A program made the position numbers and the translations under genes. This document shows positions 9,592-18,157 of a stretch of 52,969 bases of DNA, one piece after another. The notes below the pieces were generated by a model, which did not search any database, had not been told where the DNA came from, and saw only the letters and a program-made list of their open reading frames with translations. The DNA comes from Bacillota bacterium (GTDB taxonomy: Bacteria; Bacillota; Sulfobacillia; Sulfobacillales; Sulfobacillaceae), in assembly GCA_021841025.1 (NCBI GenBank), contig JAKBWA010000088.1:1-52969 (forward strand), given 5' to 3'. Position 1 is the first letter of the stretch, and the number at the start of each line of letters is the position of its first letter.

Positions 9592-10346
9592 TCGTCTATC
9601 CCTCCTGCCCCGACACCATCCCTGCCCAAAGATGCCGTCAGCCAGATCCCTTGCAAAAACCCTTGGGAGCTGTATCTCAGTTCCTGCCACTGATAGTGCT
9701 CCATCACTGCCCTTACTACGGCAAGCCCTTGGGGGAAGACTTGGCGGCGCACCAAATCCATGGAGTCGAGCCATTTCGGATGTTCTGTTATTTCGTGTTG
9801 GATACGTTTCACCGTGTCCAGTGTGATGATGGGATCTCCTGTTAATATCCTGATCGCATGGGCAGTGCCTCCCACCGCATAAGGCGCCTCGGCATGAATA
9901 TCCTGAGGCCAGTCTATGTTCATGTTCGGGGCGGCCGCGCCAATTGGGAGACTAACCGTTCGGCTGGCAGAAGCCAGTTCTGTGCTTCCACCCCCAATAT
10001 CAATCAGCCAGTCCATATCAGGTTCTTGAGCCTTCACCGCAAACCATGATAAGCGCCCTTCCCATGGCCCATCGGGAATCCATAAAGGCCAACCTCTGCT
10101 GTCCAGAGAGTTACGCAAATTTGGAAACTGACGCAAAGCTTGACCGCCTGCGGCCAGCCGCTTGTGACAGGACAGGCGTTCAACCATCTGCGTAAAGTAC
10201 CCCACGGTCTTATCTAACTGAAGTTCGGCATCAGGGTCAAAGAGATTTATCACGTGTTGTTCAACGGCAAGAGGGGATGACAAATTTTTAGCTATCAATA
10301 AAGAAGTGGTCGTCGACCCAATTTTTAATACCGCAACTGCGCTCAT
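9588..10346 (-). CDS. Divergent Ppx/GppA phosphatase-like protein
   Basis: A 252-residue protein with the ASKHA fold of exopolyphosphatase / pppGpp phosphatase. The clearest motif is DIGGGSTELAS near 130, the phosphate-2 loop. It is shorter than usual (about 300-510), and other motifs have drifted. The N-terminal DIGSNS-type loop reads KIGSTTTSLL, with Lys in place of the metal-linked Asp. The usual TSALREAxN stretch reads AGGQALRQFPN. A Glu remains in the region corresponding to GEEEARL (PWEGRL). It may be weakly active, or a nucleotide or polyphosphate sensor. ATG 10346 follows TAGGAGATGCT. It heads the mutS-mutL-miaA operon with a 4-base overlap. Confidence 0.7.
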   Translation of the reverse strand: MSAVAVLKIGSTTTSLLIAKNLSSPLAVEQHVINLFDPDAELQLDKTVGYFTQMVERLSCHKRLAAGGQALRQFPNLRNSLDSRGWPLWIPDGPWEGRLSWFAVKAQEPDMDWLIDIGGGSTELASASRTVSLPIGAAAPNMNIDWPQDIHAEAPYAVGGTAHAIRILTGDPIITLDTVKRIQHEITEHPKWLDSMDLVRRQVFPQGLAVVRAVMEHYQWQELRYSSQGFLQGIWLTASLGRDGVGAGGIDE

Positions 10347-10443
10347 AGCATCTCCTAACCTTAATGACAGAATGATAGATTGCTCACGTTCTCCTAGTGT
10401 GTCAGTATTATAACAAATTCTTGATTGGAGGCAGGTATTCGGC

Positions 10444-10962
10444 ATGACAGGCGACGAACGTCGAGAATGGCTCAAAGACCACCTCAAAGCAACGACACCG
10501 ATAGCCGGACACGAACTGTCCGCGTTATTGAAAGTGAGCCGCCAGGTTATTGTGCAAGACATCGCCTTATTGCGCGCAGAAGGCTATCCAATTATTGCTA
10601 CTCCGCGAGGATATCTGGTCTGGGAAAAACCTACAGGCAGCATTCGCAGCGTGGTTGCTGTCAAACATCCCCCGTATCCTGACGCTGTTCGAGACGAACT
10701 GACAACGATGGTCACAAGCGGAGTGAGCGTTGTCAATGTGATCGTGGCCCATCCATTATATGGAGAGCTGGTGGGCAATTTAAACTTGAGCAGTCTCGAT
10801 GACGTGGACCGTTTTATGCAAAACGTCGAAAAACTAGGAGCCAGTTTGTTGTCGGAACTAACCGATGGAGTGCACCTTCACACTGTGGAAGGGGCCCCAG
10901 AAATGATCGAGCGGGCTAAAATAAAGCTAACCCAAAAAGGGTTTTTATTACAACCAAGCTAG
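10444..10962 (+). CDS. niaR: NiaR-like transcriptional repressor (HTH_11 + 3H domain)
   Basis: A 172-residue protein. Residues 1-58 form a winged HTH of the HTH_11 type (ELSALLKVSRQVIVQDIALLRAEG), and residues 65-170 form a 3H domain with the three conserved histidines visible in VAVKHPPYP, VIVAHPLYGE and GVHLHTVEG. This architecture is that of NiaR (YrxA), the nicotinate-responsive repressor of NAD synthesis and niacin uptake genes. No NAD gene is adjacent, so any targets must lie elsewhere or be the gene itself. The ATG follows TTGGAGGCAGG. It diverges from the Ppx-like gene across 97 bp. Confidence 0.85.
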   Translation: MTGDERREWLKDHLKATTPIAGHELSALLKVSRQVIVQDIALLRAEGYPIIATPRGYLVWEKPTGSIRSVVAVKHPPYPDAVRDELTTMVTSGVSVVNVIVAHPLYGELVGNLNLSSLDDVDRFMQNVEKLGASLLSELTDGVHLHTVEGAPEMIERAKIKLTQKGFLLQPS

Positions 10963-11383
10963 ACACACCTTGTGATCCTCCTCATGCATCTTGGTGAATT
11001 ATTTTTGCCCACTAAGTACTCCAAGTGTGCAAACTTCTATGTTCGACAAGAAAGCCAGGGGAGTTATGGTTTCGGAGAACCCGTCGTCCCCGCAGGATCC
11101 AAAGAGTAACTTAGCTTTGGTTCCATAACAGCATCTTTAGCTCCAGACAAGCAAAACCGTCTTACCAATAATTAGCATTCTTTGTGCCGACGACAGAACT
11201 TGCAAGGTTTTATTTCGTCTTTGTGCCTGTTAAAATGTCCAGACTATGCTCTTTGTCTGGCCCAAGATCGGATCATCGCCATCTATTCAGCATTTTCTCA
11301 TGCAAGTCTAGTAAAATTTCTTTATTCTTTTTCTCGTTACGCCGAATCGATGAGCCGGGCCAATAGATGAAAATAAAGGAGAT
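10963..11383. other. Intergenic region, no gene recognised
   Basis: A 421-bp stretch between the niaR-like gene and the DedA gene. Short open frames at 11182-11370 have no good ribosome binding site and read as unlikely proteins. No tRNA, riboswitch core or strong hairpin with a T-tract was seen. It presumably holds the DedA promoter. Confidence 0.4.
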
Positions 11384-11986
11384 ATGCGGGTGGCAATTTT
11401 TCATAGCATGGCAAATGCCCTGTTAGGTTTGGGAGTTATGGGGGTCTTCATTGGAATGTTTCTTGAAAGCGCATACATTCCTGTACCCTCGGAAATTATT
11501 TTACCCTATGCTGGGTATCTCGTATTTTTGCACCGCGCAACGTTATTGGAAGCGATGCTGGCCGGACTGCTAGGCGGCCTGTTCGGAGCCGTTTTCGGTT
11601 ATTGGATTGCACGTTATGGAGGCCGTCCTTTAGTGGAACGCTACGGCAAATATGTCTTTATCCATCAGCGTCAAATTGATCGTGCCGAAGAATGGTTTCA
11701 ACGGCACGGAGACGGCGCTGTTTTCTTCGGCCGACTGTTGCCAGGAATTCGTACATACATTTCCTTGCCTGCTGGTGTAGCGGAAATGACATTCGGTCGA
11801 TTCTTTTTCTTTTCCCTTCTAGGCGCCGTGCCATGGACTGTATTGCTGACCTATATGGGATTTGTGTTAGGACAGAATTGGCACCATCTTGGAAAACTAA
11901 CCACCTATTTCGCAGGGGTGGTCATTATTTTGTTTATCGCTTGGGTGGCCATGTTGTGGCGTAATCGCGCCAAAGTCGGTCACTGA
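11384..11986 (+). CDS. DedA family membrane protein (VTT domain)
   Basis: A 200-residue integral membrane protein of the DedA/VTT family, implicated in lipid scrambling (including undecaprenyl phosphate recycling) and envelope homeostasis. The family signature near residue 30, FLESAYIPVPSEIILPYAGYL, is present, as is the GRLLPGIRTYISLPAG loop near 125. About five hydrophobic segments are visible. AAAGGAG sits only two bases from ATG 11384, so the in-frame GTG at 11390 may be the true start. The 3' end overlaps the convergent membrane gene by 53 bp. Confidence 0.88.
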   Translation: MRVAIFHSMANALLGLGVMGVFIGMFLESAYIPVPSEIILPYAGYLVFLHRATLLEAMLAGLLGGLFGAVFGYWIARYGGRPLVERYGKYVFIHQRQIDRAEEWFQRHGDGAVFFGRLLPGIRTYISLPAGVAEMTFGRFFFFSLLGAVPWTVLLTYMGFVLGQNWHHLGKLTTYFAGVVIILFIAWVAMLWRNRAKVGH

Positions 11987-12524
11987 TCTCCCACCATAAC
12001 AGCCAGGGAATCATCCACCACACGTAAGGCCAAGGCGGCCATGATGCTGGCCATAACCCATGAGCCAAATCTTCTAGTCCAACAGCGCCTAAGCTCACAG
12101 TACGCAATATATCGGTCCAATCTTGCCACGGACGCAACCAATCCTGAAATCCCGAGACGAGAACAGCTCCGGAAAAAAAACCGGCAATTACCGCCGCCAT
12201 ATTGCCGCTACCTACAATAAGTACAAACAATGTGCCCATAGCCTCTAAAGGCTCGGCCCATGTGGACTGAAAAATACGGTGAGCAGACTGGTGGTAACGA
12301 AGGTCTTGAAAGGCCTTCGTTACCAATATAATTCCCGCGCCAATCCACCATCCTTGCAAAGAAATATTTCCGGTCGTGTGCCATAAGAGGAGCAATAGGA
12401 TAAAACCTAAAGGCCATGCGAAAACAATAGCCCAGCTGTGCGCAATTTGTCTTTGACGATGTAGAACTGACCCCGCTTCGAATCCCACAAGCAAGCTCAA
12501 TGCCAAAATCCAAAAGTCATTCAC
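11934..12524 (-). CDS. Predicted multi-pass membrane protein of unknown function
   Basis: A 196-residue hydrophobic protein with about five predicted membrane helices and a tryptophan-rich C-terminal half (PWQDW, PWPYVWW, PWLLWWE). I do not recognise a family. A GTG start lies 9 bases after the stop of the GH18-like gene, so the two are likely cotranscribed. The last 53 bases overlap the 3' end of the DedA gene on the other strand, an antisense arrangement at the end of both genes. Confidence 0.6.
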   Translation of the reverse strand: MNDFWILALSLLVGFEAGSVLHRQRQIAHSWAIVFAWPLGFILLLLLWHTTGNISLQGWWIGAGIILVTKAFQDLRYHQSAHRIFQSTWAEPLEAMGTLFVLIVGSGNMAAVIAGFFSGAVLVSGFQDWLRPWQDWTDILRTVSLGAVGLEDLAHGLWPASWPPWPYVWWMIPWLLWWEISDRLWRDYATTWPPKR

Positions 12525-12533
12525 ACTACTCGC

Positions 12534-13592
12534 CTACTTTCTTGGGAGTACAGACCAAAATCCAGGCTCTTCATACCCTAAGCGCCAAAGTGAAATTCCA
12601 CCAAGATGATAATGGCGGGCTAATTGCACTCGGATGTTTGCCGATCGTGTACCCATGTAATACACAATATGCCTTATCCCCCCTTGAACATAAGTAAACG
12701 AATTTTGTGAGTCGGAAGGGTTATACTTTGCTCGCACTTTATAGCGATAAAGCAAACTGCCTACGCTTTTATCCGGCATTGTCAGAGCCGGTCCCGGTTT
12801 GCCGTTATCCACCCAGTCATATCCATACATACCAATCGCCAAAATGATCTGATGAGCCCGAACCTGCCCTAAAGCTGCAACAACATTGTTCTTAACCCAG
12901 CCGAATGGTGCCACTGGTCCCGGTACCCCTCCACTGTAGTGATGATCATAAGTCATCACGACCAAATATTCTGCATTGTGAGCGAGAGCCCGGTAGTCAT
13001 AAGGTGCATTGATGGAGGGCGGTACGCCCACGAGGGGAAAGACACACACGCCAATCGTTTTGTGCAGAGGCTTTAATTTCTGGGCCAGTTGCTTGACAAA
13101 TAGAGACAATTCGGCCCGGACGTCTGGTTTCAACAACTCAAAATCAATATCCACTCCATTTAGATGATATTGCTGCACAACGTGTGTTATCGCTCCCACG
13201 GCATGGCGCCTTGCAGCCGGATTCAGCAAAACCAGAGAATTTCCGCCTGTGTTAACAAAGAGAGGCACCAAGGCAACATGGTGCACATGGATTAGATGAG
13301 CCACCGTAGAATCGTAACCCGTATCCGTGACAGACCCGTTTGAGTTGACTGAAAACCATTGGGGACTGACCGTGGTCAGTTGCTCAATATGGGCAGCCAA
13401 TGCAGAGCGAGAACCCGATTGGTTCGGCGAATGATTTACATAGAATCCGATTACTTTAAAGGGCTGAGAGGTGCGGGTAGATCGATGCCAAACCAGCGCG
13501 CCAGCTATCAAAATTATGAGCATAACTCCAAGAATCCACGCGACATGGTGCTTATGCCTGTTCCACCAAATCTCCCATGCGCTATCAACCAT
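12534..13592 (-). CDS. Membrane-anchored GH18-family glycoside hydrolase-like protein
   Basis: A 352-residue protein with an N-terminal membrane anchor (about 18-36) and an extracytoplasmic glycosyl hydrolase 18 fold. The GH18 active-site signature is LNGVDIDFELL, giving Asp148, Asp150 and the acid Glu152. FKVIGFYVNH (strand 1) and VVMTYDHHYSGG (the usual MTYD) also match. Members in spore formers, such as YaaH/SleL types, cut the spore cortex or peptidoglycan; others act on chitin. No LysM domain is present here, unlike YaaH. The ATG has only a weak site (GGGGGCG). It is followed at 9 bp by a small membrane protein. Confidence 0.82.
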   Translation of the reverse strand: MVDSAWEIWWNRHKHHVAWILGVMLIILIAGALVWHRSTRTSQPFKVIGFYVNHSPNQSGSRSALAAHIEQLTTVSPQWFSVNSNGSVTDTGYDSTVAHLIHVHHVALVPLFVNTGGNSLVLLNPAARRHAVGAITHVVQQYHLNGVDIDFELLKPDVRAELSLFVKQLAQKLKPLHKTIGVCVFPLVGVPPSINAPYDYRALAHNAEYLVVMTYDHHYSGGVPGPVAPFGWVKNNVVAALGQVRAHQIILAIGMYGYDWVDNGKPGPALTMPDKSVGSLLYRYKVRAKYNPSDSQNSFTYVQGGIRHIVYYMGTRSANIRVQLARHYHLGGISLWRLGYEEPGFWSVLPRK

Positions 13593-13671
13593 GAAATGCC
13601 TTCGCCCCCATAAAATTGTGCCGTTCTTATAGCGAATAGTATGGGCGAAAGGATTTGCTTCATTCAGAGTT

Positions 13672-13890
13672 TCAGCGGCTCCCCATGTTCTGGCGATGGC
13701 GTAAGCATGAACGCAATCGGCAATTTTCTTGCTCTAAGCGCCTAATGTACTGCTGCCGACTACGATCTTCGGTGGTTAGCAATTGCAATAATACTCGACG
13801 GCTAGATCTCAAACGAAGCAGTTTTTCGTGGAGATGATTAATTTCTTCAATCAAGCGTGCAATTTCATAATCTTTATCGGTATACATCAT
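13672..13890 (-). CDS. Small coiled-coil protein of unknown function
   Basis: A 72-residue charged protein with heptad-like Leu/Ile spacing across almost its whole length (EIARLIEEINHLHEKLLRLR, then RLEQENCRLRSCLRH), so it probably forms a helical coiled coil. No family is recognised. Tandem ATG codons follow AGGAGCGGGAGACGCT, a credible ribosome binding site, which supports translation. It could be a structural or regulatory small protein. It lies 79 bp upstream of the GH18-like gene on the same strand. Confidence 0.55.
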   Translation of the reverse strand: MMYTDKDYEIARLIEEINHLHEKLLRLRSSRRVLLQLLTTEDRSRQQYIRRLEQENCRLRSCLRHRQNMGSR

Positions 13891-13989
13891 AGCGTCTCCC
13901 GCTCCTCTTGGTAGGTCGTGGTTCCTTCGAAGTTAGTATACCGCTTAGATTGGGAAAATATTCCTGGCGAAATGGGATGTTGGCCTGCG

Positions 13990-14023
13990 AAAAAGCCTAC
14001 GTGTTATGTCACAACACGTAGGC
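13990..14023 (-). terminator. Rho-independent terminator of leucyl aminopeptidase
   Basis: A perfect 11-bp stem (GCCTACGTGTT with its complement, 7-base loop) lies 28 bp after the pepA stop and is followed on the minus strand by TTTTTCGC. Confidence 0.85.
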
Positions 14024-14051
14024 TTGGCTGAATTTTACTTCATAATTTGAG

Positions 14052-15518
14052 TCAAGATATATTGTGGGCCAGGTCAACGAAAGTGCGTACCATGACTCCG
14101 GTGGCACCGTCCACTTTATTGAGTGGTCCTTCTTTAGTCCAGGCAGTACCGGCAATATCAAGATGGACAAATGGAATGCCCCCGGCGAACTCACGAATAA
14201 TCATGCCCGCCGTAATTGTGCCGGCATCTCGGCCCGGTGAATTTTTGATATCTGCCACTTTGGATTTGTACAAGTCTTTGTATTCCTCATATGTCGGCAA
14301 TCGCCAAATACGCTCTCCAGCGGCCTCTCCACTGCGAATCACTTGATCTGCCAGGTTATCGTCATCAGCTACCATACCCGTAGCTTCGTGTCCCAGAATA
14401 ACCAGTACGGCGCCCGTCAATGTTGAGGTTTCGACAATCCAGTCAGCGTGCAGGTGAGCAGCATAGCTAACCGCATCGGACAATGCCACCCGGCCTTCTG
14501 CATCGGTGTTGGTAACCTCAATAGTTTTGCCATTAAACGCACGAACCACATCGCCTGGCTTATAGGCCGACCCCGAAGGCATGTTCTGGGCCAAGGCCAT
14601 AAGACCAATGACGTTGACGTGCGGTTTGGTGTCGGCGATAGCACACATCGCCCCTAGAACAGCACCAGCTCCCAGCATATCGTATTTCATTTCTTCCATG
14701 CCTTGGGGAGGTTTGAGGCTAATACCCCCAGAATCGAAGGTTATTCCTTTGCCGACCAACGCCAAGGTCTTATCCGCATGGGCCTCGTAACGCATGATGA
14801 CCAGGCGGGGTGGATAAATGCTCCCCTGGCCCACGCCCAGGAGTGCACCCATGCCTAATTCGCGCAGTTTATTTTCATCAAACACTTCGACACTGAATCC
14901 GTGACGGTTTCCCGCCCGGATGGCCTCTTCTGCAAATAATTCCGGGTACAACATGTTGGAAGGCCGATACCCCAAATCCCTGGTCAGGTTTTGTGCGCTG
15001 GCCACAATATTGCCATAGTCAAGGGCTTTTTGAGCTGAATCGGGTCGAGTTACATCACTGATATGCAAATCCGGCAAATTCTGTTCTTTTGGCTCTTGAT
15101 GATATCCTGCAAATTGCCATGATCCTAAAAGCCAACCTTCTGTGGCAGCCGTAACGGCATCTTCCTCGCTAAAGGGTCCTTTGGGCACGGCCATGGCCAC
15201 CGTTTGGATTTTCATTTTTTCCGTAATCTGCGCAAGCTGCCCAAAAACTTTCCGCACGCTGTGCACAGTCATTGCATTCTCAGGACCCAAGCCGATAAAT
15301 AAGATCCGGCGAGAGGGAGAAAGAGGTGCAGGCAGAGCACTCAGAGTTTGCAGCAGCCTTCCTTCAAATTCTCCCCGTGCCACCGCATCATCTAACAATC
15401 TTTGATAGTCCTGGGAAATATGTTCTATACGAACGGTGGTGTCATGTTGGTAGACACCAACGACAAACAGTTCAGCTTGAACGGAAAAAAGATCGGCCGT
15501 CTGAATATGTACTTTCAC
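14052..15518 (-). CDS. pepA: Leucyl aminopeptidase (family M17)
   Basis: A 488-residue cytosolic aminopeptidase that removes N-terminal residues, usually as a hexamer with two metals. The metal and active-site segments VGKGITFDSGGISLKP and NTDAEGRVALSDA are intact, as is KYDMLGAGAVLG between them. The start is taken as GTG 15518, because AGGAGG lies 7-8 bases upstream of it. The upstream in-frame ATG (15539) would place the ribosome binding site inside the coding region. It is followed by its own terminator and preceded at 36 bp by the dipeptidase gene on the same strand. Confidence 0.95.
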   Translation of the reverse strand: MKVHIQTADLFSVQAELFVVGVYQHDTTVRIEHISQDYQRLLDDAVARGEFEGRLLQTLSALPAPLSPSRRILFIGLGPENAMTVHSVRKVFGQLAQITEKMKIQTVAMAVPKGPFSEEDAVTAATEGWLLGSWQFAGYHQEPKEQNLPDLHISDVTRPDSAQKALDYGNIVASAQNLTRDLGYRPSNMLYPELFAEEAIRAGNRHGFSVEVFDENKLRELGMGALLGVGQGSIYPPRLVIMRYEAHADKTLALVGKGITFDSGGISLKPPQGMEEMKYDMLGAGAVLGAMCAIADTKPHVNVIGLMALAQNMPSGSAYKPGDVVRAFNGKTIEVTNTDAEGRVALSDAVSYAAHLHADWIVETSTLTGAVLVILGHEATGMVADDDNLADQVIRSGEAAGERIWRLPTYEEYKDLYKSKVADIKNSPGRDAGTITAGMIIREFAGGIPFVHLDIAGTAWTKEGPLNKVDGATGVMVRTFVDLAHNIS

Positions 15519-15554
15519 GCTGTCTCCTCCTAAAGTCATAAGTCCACGTAGCGA

Positions 15555-16517
15555 TCAGTGCCAGACTCGCATGAGAAACTCCAAATAGTTTTGCCCAAAA
15601 ATCCGGTAAATCGTCTCATCTGCAATTCCTCGTTCACTCATACGGTCTGCCAAGTGAGTTAAAGCCGTGACATCCTCCAATCCGGCTACCGGAACCTGGA
15701 CACCATCAAAATCAGACCCCAGCCCGAGGTGTCGATCATCCCCGACTAAATCAAGGTGATGTTGCATATGATCAACAACACGTTCCACGTCTTGATTTCC
15801 GCCTAAAAATTCCCGGACAAAGGTGATGCCTTGAATCCCCTTTTGCCTGACTAAAGCCAAGATTTGCCCATCGGTGAGATTTCGCCTGTGCTCAGCCAGC
15901 TCTCGGCAATTCGAATGCGATGCGATCACCGGCTTGTGTGAAATCTCTATCACGTCCCAAAAACTCGTGTGACTTAAATGCGAGACGTCCACGATAATAC
16001 CCGTTCGGTTCATTTCTTGAATTATCTCCCGACCGGCACGGCTCAGTCCTCCACCCCCAGGGTCTTCACCGGCTCCATCTGCCAAGGCATTGCGTTCATT
16101 CCAGGTCAAACTCATCAGGCGGAATCCCAGTCGGTATAAGACACGTACCATAGCGGGATCCGTTCCTACAGCTTCAGCGCCTTCGATGGACATCACCACT
16201 CCCATCTTATCAGAAGCCAGCACTTCATTCAGTGATGACCGGTCAAGAACTTGGACGACGCCCGACGAAGGCGCTTCAATTTCTTGATAGAATTGATCCA
16301 CAAACGCTAACTGTCGCCTCAAAGCTCGCTCTGGTTTATATTGAGGCTCTACCCAGCATGACAAGAATTGCAATTTGTGACCGACTTCCCGCATTCTTGG
16401 AAAGTCAAGCTGTCCTTCGCCGGTTGATTCATACAAATGGCGCTCTCCCTTTAACGCGGCTAACAAGCTGTCAGCATGCGTATCCACAATGGGAATTTCA
16501 TGATCATGCCACCACAC
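15555..16517 (-). CDS. Membrane dipeptidase-like zinc peptidase (M19)
   Basis: A 320-residue metallopeptidase of the renal dipeptidase family. The N-terminal VDTHADSLLAAL supplies the HxD ligands. A central VDVSHLSHTSFWDV and HKPVIASHSNCRELAEHRRN carry the other conserved histidines and the substrate arginines. The late GLGSDFDG motif is also present. It hydrolyses dipeptides, often in peptide or cell wall recycling. The GTG start follows GAGGGGAG. It lies 12 bp after the ymdB stop and 36 bp before pepA, so ymdB, dipeptidase and pepA probably share a transcript. Confidence 0.92.
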   Translation of the reverse strand: MWWHDHEIPIVDTHADSLLAALKGERHLYESTGEGQLDFPRMREVGHKLQFLSCWVEPQYKPERALRRQLAFVDQFYQEIEAPSSGVVQVLDRSSLNEVLASDKMGVVMSIEGAEAVGTDPAMVRVLYRLGFRLMSLTWNERNALADGAGEDPGGGGLSRAGREIIQEMNRTGIIVDVSHLSHTSFWDVIEISHKPVIASHSNCRELAEHRRNLTDGQILALVRQKGIQGITFVREFLGGNQDVERVVDHMQHHLDLVGDDRHLGLGSDFDGVQVPVAGLEDVTALTHLADRMSERGIADETIYRIFGQNYLEFLMRVWH

Positions 16518-16529
16518 GCTTGTCTCCCC

Positions 16530-17309
16530 TCATTCCATGTAGAATATTCTCTTAAGTTCCCTACAGCGGCCGCTTGCCTCGTCGATATCCACGATAAGTC
16601 CCCCAAACTGACCGGGCCCGCCAGCCGTTTCAAACCGAACCGGCATCTGCGTGCGGAGTTTTTGAATGACCAACTCGGTTTTCACGCCAATGACTGAATC
16701 TCTCGGCCCCGTCATACCTAAGTCGGTAATAAATCCCGTACCGCGAGGCAGAATCCGTTCATCCGCTGTCTGGACATGGGTATGCGTGCCAACCACCACC
16801 GAAACTTTCCCATCAACATACCAAGCAAGAGCAGATTTTTCGGATGTGGTCTCAGCATGAAAGTCCACCAAAATTACGCGCACTTCCGTGTCCAGACTAT
16901 TCAACACCCTATCTACGGCAACAAACGGGTCGTCATAGCTAAATGACATAAATGCGCGGCCAGCCACGTTAATAACCGCCACCGGCACTTGGTGGCGGCT
17001 TGTCACCACGTAACCATGGCCTGGGGTAGCCTCGGGTAGATTTAACGGGCGTAGCAACGACGGAACGTCATCCAAAAAATCAAACACTTCTTTTTTGTCG
17101 AAAATGTGGTTGCCGGACGTAATGACATCTACGCCTGATGACAACAATTCGTCCAACACTTCATGTGTCAGTCCGTTGCCTCCGGCGGCATTTTCGCCAT
17201 TTACCACAACCAGGCTAACCTCATTCTCGTCCCTTATCACGGGAATGGCCGACTTTAACATTCTCCGGCCGACCTTCCCCACCACATCTCCTACCAAGAG
17301 AACCTTCAT
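16530..17309 (-). CDS. ymdB: YmdB-family metallophosphoesterase
   Basis: A 259-residue protein of the TIGR00282/YmdB family, dinuclear metal phosphodiesterases that act on 2',3'-cyclic nucleotides and influence biofilm and motility decisions in Bacillus. It shows LLVGDVVGKVGRR, VVVNGENAAGGNGLT, VITSGNHIFDKKE, DFHAETTSEK and GTHTHVQTAD, all of the family's metal and phosphate loops. The open frame continues 12 codons upstream, but ATG 17309 gives the conserved MKVLLVGD start. It has no strong ribosome binding site of its own. Instead its ATG overlaps the stop of a 25-codon leader ORF. The rny gene that often precedes ymdB is absent here. Confidence 0.92.
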   Translation of the reverse strand: MKVLLVGDVVGKVGRRMLKSAIPVIRDENEVSLVVVNGENAAGGNGLTHEVLDELLSSGVDVITSGNHIFDKKEVFDFLDDVPSLLRPLNLPEATPGHGYVVTSRHQVPVAVINVAGRAFMSFSYDDPFVAVDRVLNSLDTEVRVILVDFHAETTSEKSALAWYVDGKVSVVVGTHTHVQTADERILPRGTGFITDLGMTGPRDSVIGVKTELVIQKLRTQMPVRFETAGGPGQFGGLIVDIDEASGRCRELKRIFYME

Positions 17310-17383
17310 CGTATACGTGCGGGAAACCCCCAGCCAATGACCCACGGAGGGATAGCACCGTTCCCGCTTCTCCTTTCTCTCAT
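17306..17383 (-). CDS. Putative 25-residue leader peptide overlapping ymdB
   Basis: ATG 17383 follows CAGGAGATAGC (AGGAG, spacing 5) and opens a 25-codon frame that ends in a TGA sharing the ATGA overlap with the ymdB start. The peptide begins MRERRSGNG, is basic and contains two Trp. The ymdB start itself lacks a good ribosome binding site, so ribosomes ending this frame could reinitiate at ymdB. The sequence shows the frame, site and overlap; the coupling is an inference, and a chance short frame is possible. Confidence 0.4.
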   Translation of the reverse strand: MRERRSGNGAIPPWVIGWGFPARIR

Positions 17384-17541
17384 GCTATCTCCTGCAGGCA
17401 AGGTAGCAAATCTACTTCATGCCTCCCTGTTGGCTCCCCTTAGCCAGATTAAGAGAGGAAATAAAAGAACAGATCGTCCGTACCCCGGAAGACGTGGGGT
17501 TAGGATAATTGCTTGCGCCGTCGCTATTCATTCCCTGCGCT

Positions 17542-18054
17542 CTAGGTATTAAACACGACTACCCGACCTTCATCCCGTAGTGCCACCAAATGACCATGGG
17601 CATCTTGACTGAGGGCTTCTAGATTTGCCTGGATGGTTTCTTCTTGAAGCATAAGCTCTTCTTCCAACAGATCATGCGTGTCCGTCACAACATCTTGCTC
17701 AAACCAGTCATGCAGGATTTCAATCATCATGCCCACTTCCTCAACCGAAACTGTGTCAATGTCACGGTGCAATTCCACGATGGTCGCGGTGTCCCAATCC
17801 AAGCGGTCCAATTCTATAATTGACAGAGGGCGACTAGTGACCCATCGGTAAGTTTGCAACACATTCACGAGCTGATCATTCAGATTAGACCATGTCTCGT
17901 CGGACAGTGTCTTGCGAATAATAAACGTCATATTCAATGTGCGATCATCCGGGTTAAACTGAACACTGTTAATTTCCGGATAGCGCATCATAACTGTAAT
18001 TAGTGCTCCGAGCCCTCGTGTGCTGCTTCCCCAACCTGACGATGATAGGTTCAT
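17542..18054 (-). CDS. Acidic protein of unknown function
   Basis: A 170-residue protein without a recognised family. The first third is mixed (RYPEINSVQFNPDDRTLNMT resembles a strand pair). The remainder is strongly acidic and helical, with a possible coiled coil near DLLEEELMLQEETIQANLEAL. No signal peptide or membrane segment is seen. The ATG follows GGGAGGG with good spacing, so it is very likely translated. It occupies the place between recA/recX and ymdB where Firmicutes commonly carry rny (RNase Y), but it shows no KH or HD motif. Confidence 0.65.
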   Translation of the reverse strand: MNLSSSGWGSSTRGLGALITVMMRYPEINSVQFNPDDRTLNMTFIIRKTLSDETWSNLNDQLVNVLQTYRWVTSRPLSIIELDRLDWDTATIVELHRDIDTVSVEEVGMMIEILHDWFEQDVVTDTHDLLEEELMLQEETIQANLEALSQDAHGHLVALRDEGRVVVFNT

Positions 18055-18157
18055 TCGGCACCCTCCCTTTCCGGTGGTTAATCATCCTTGAGGTTATCAT
18101 ACGTATCATTCACCGATTCAGTTAGTTTTTCCTGTACCTGATGCGCGCAACACACCA

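Noticed and set aside
9592-9774. 61-codon upstream extension of MutS
   Set aside because: Strong AGGAGGG site and the conserved MutS N-terminus place the start at 9591; the extension overlaps the preceding gene.
11182-11370. Two overlapping short frames of about 60 codons
   Set aside because: They share the same bases in different frames, lack ribosome binding sites and do not resemble proteins.
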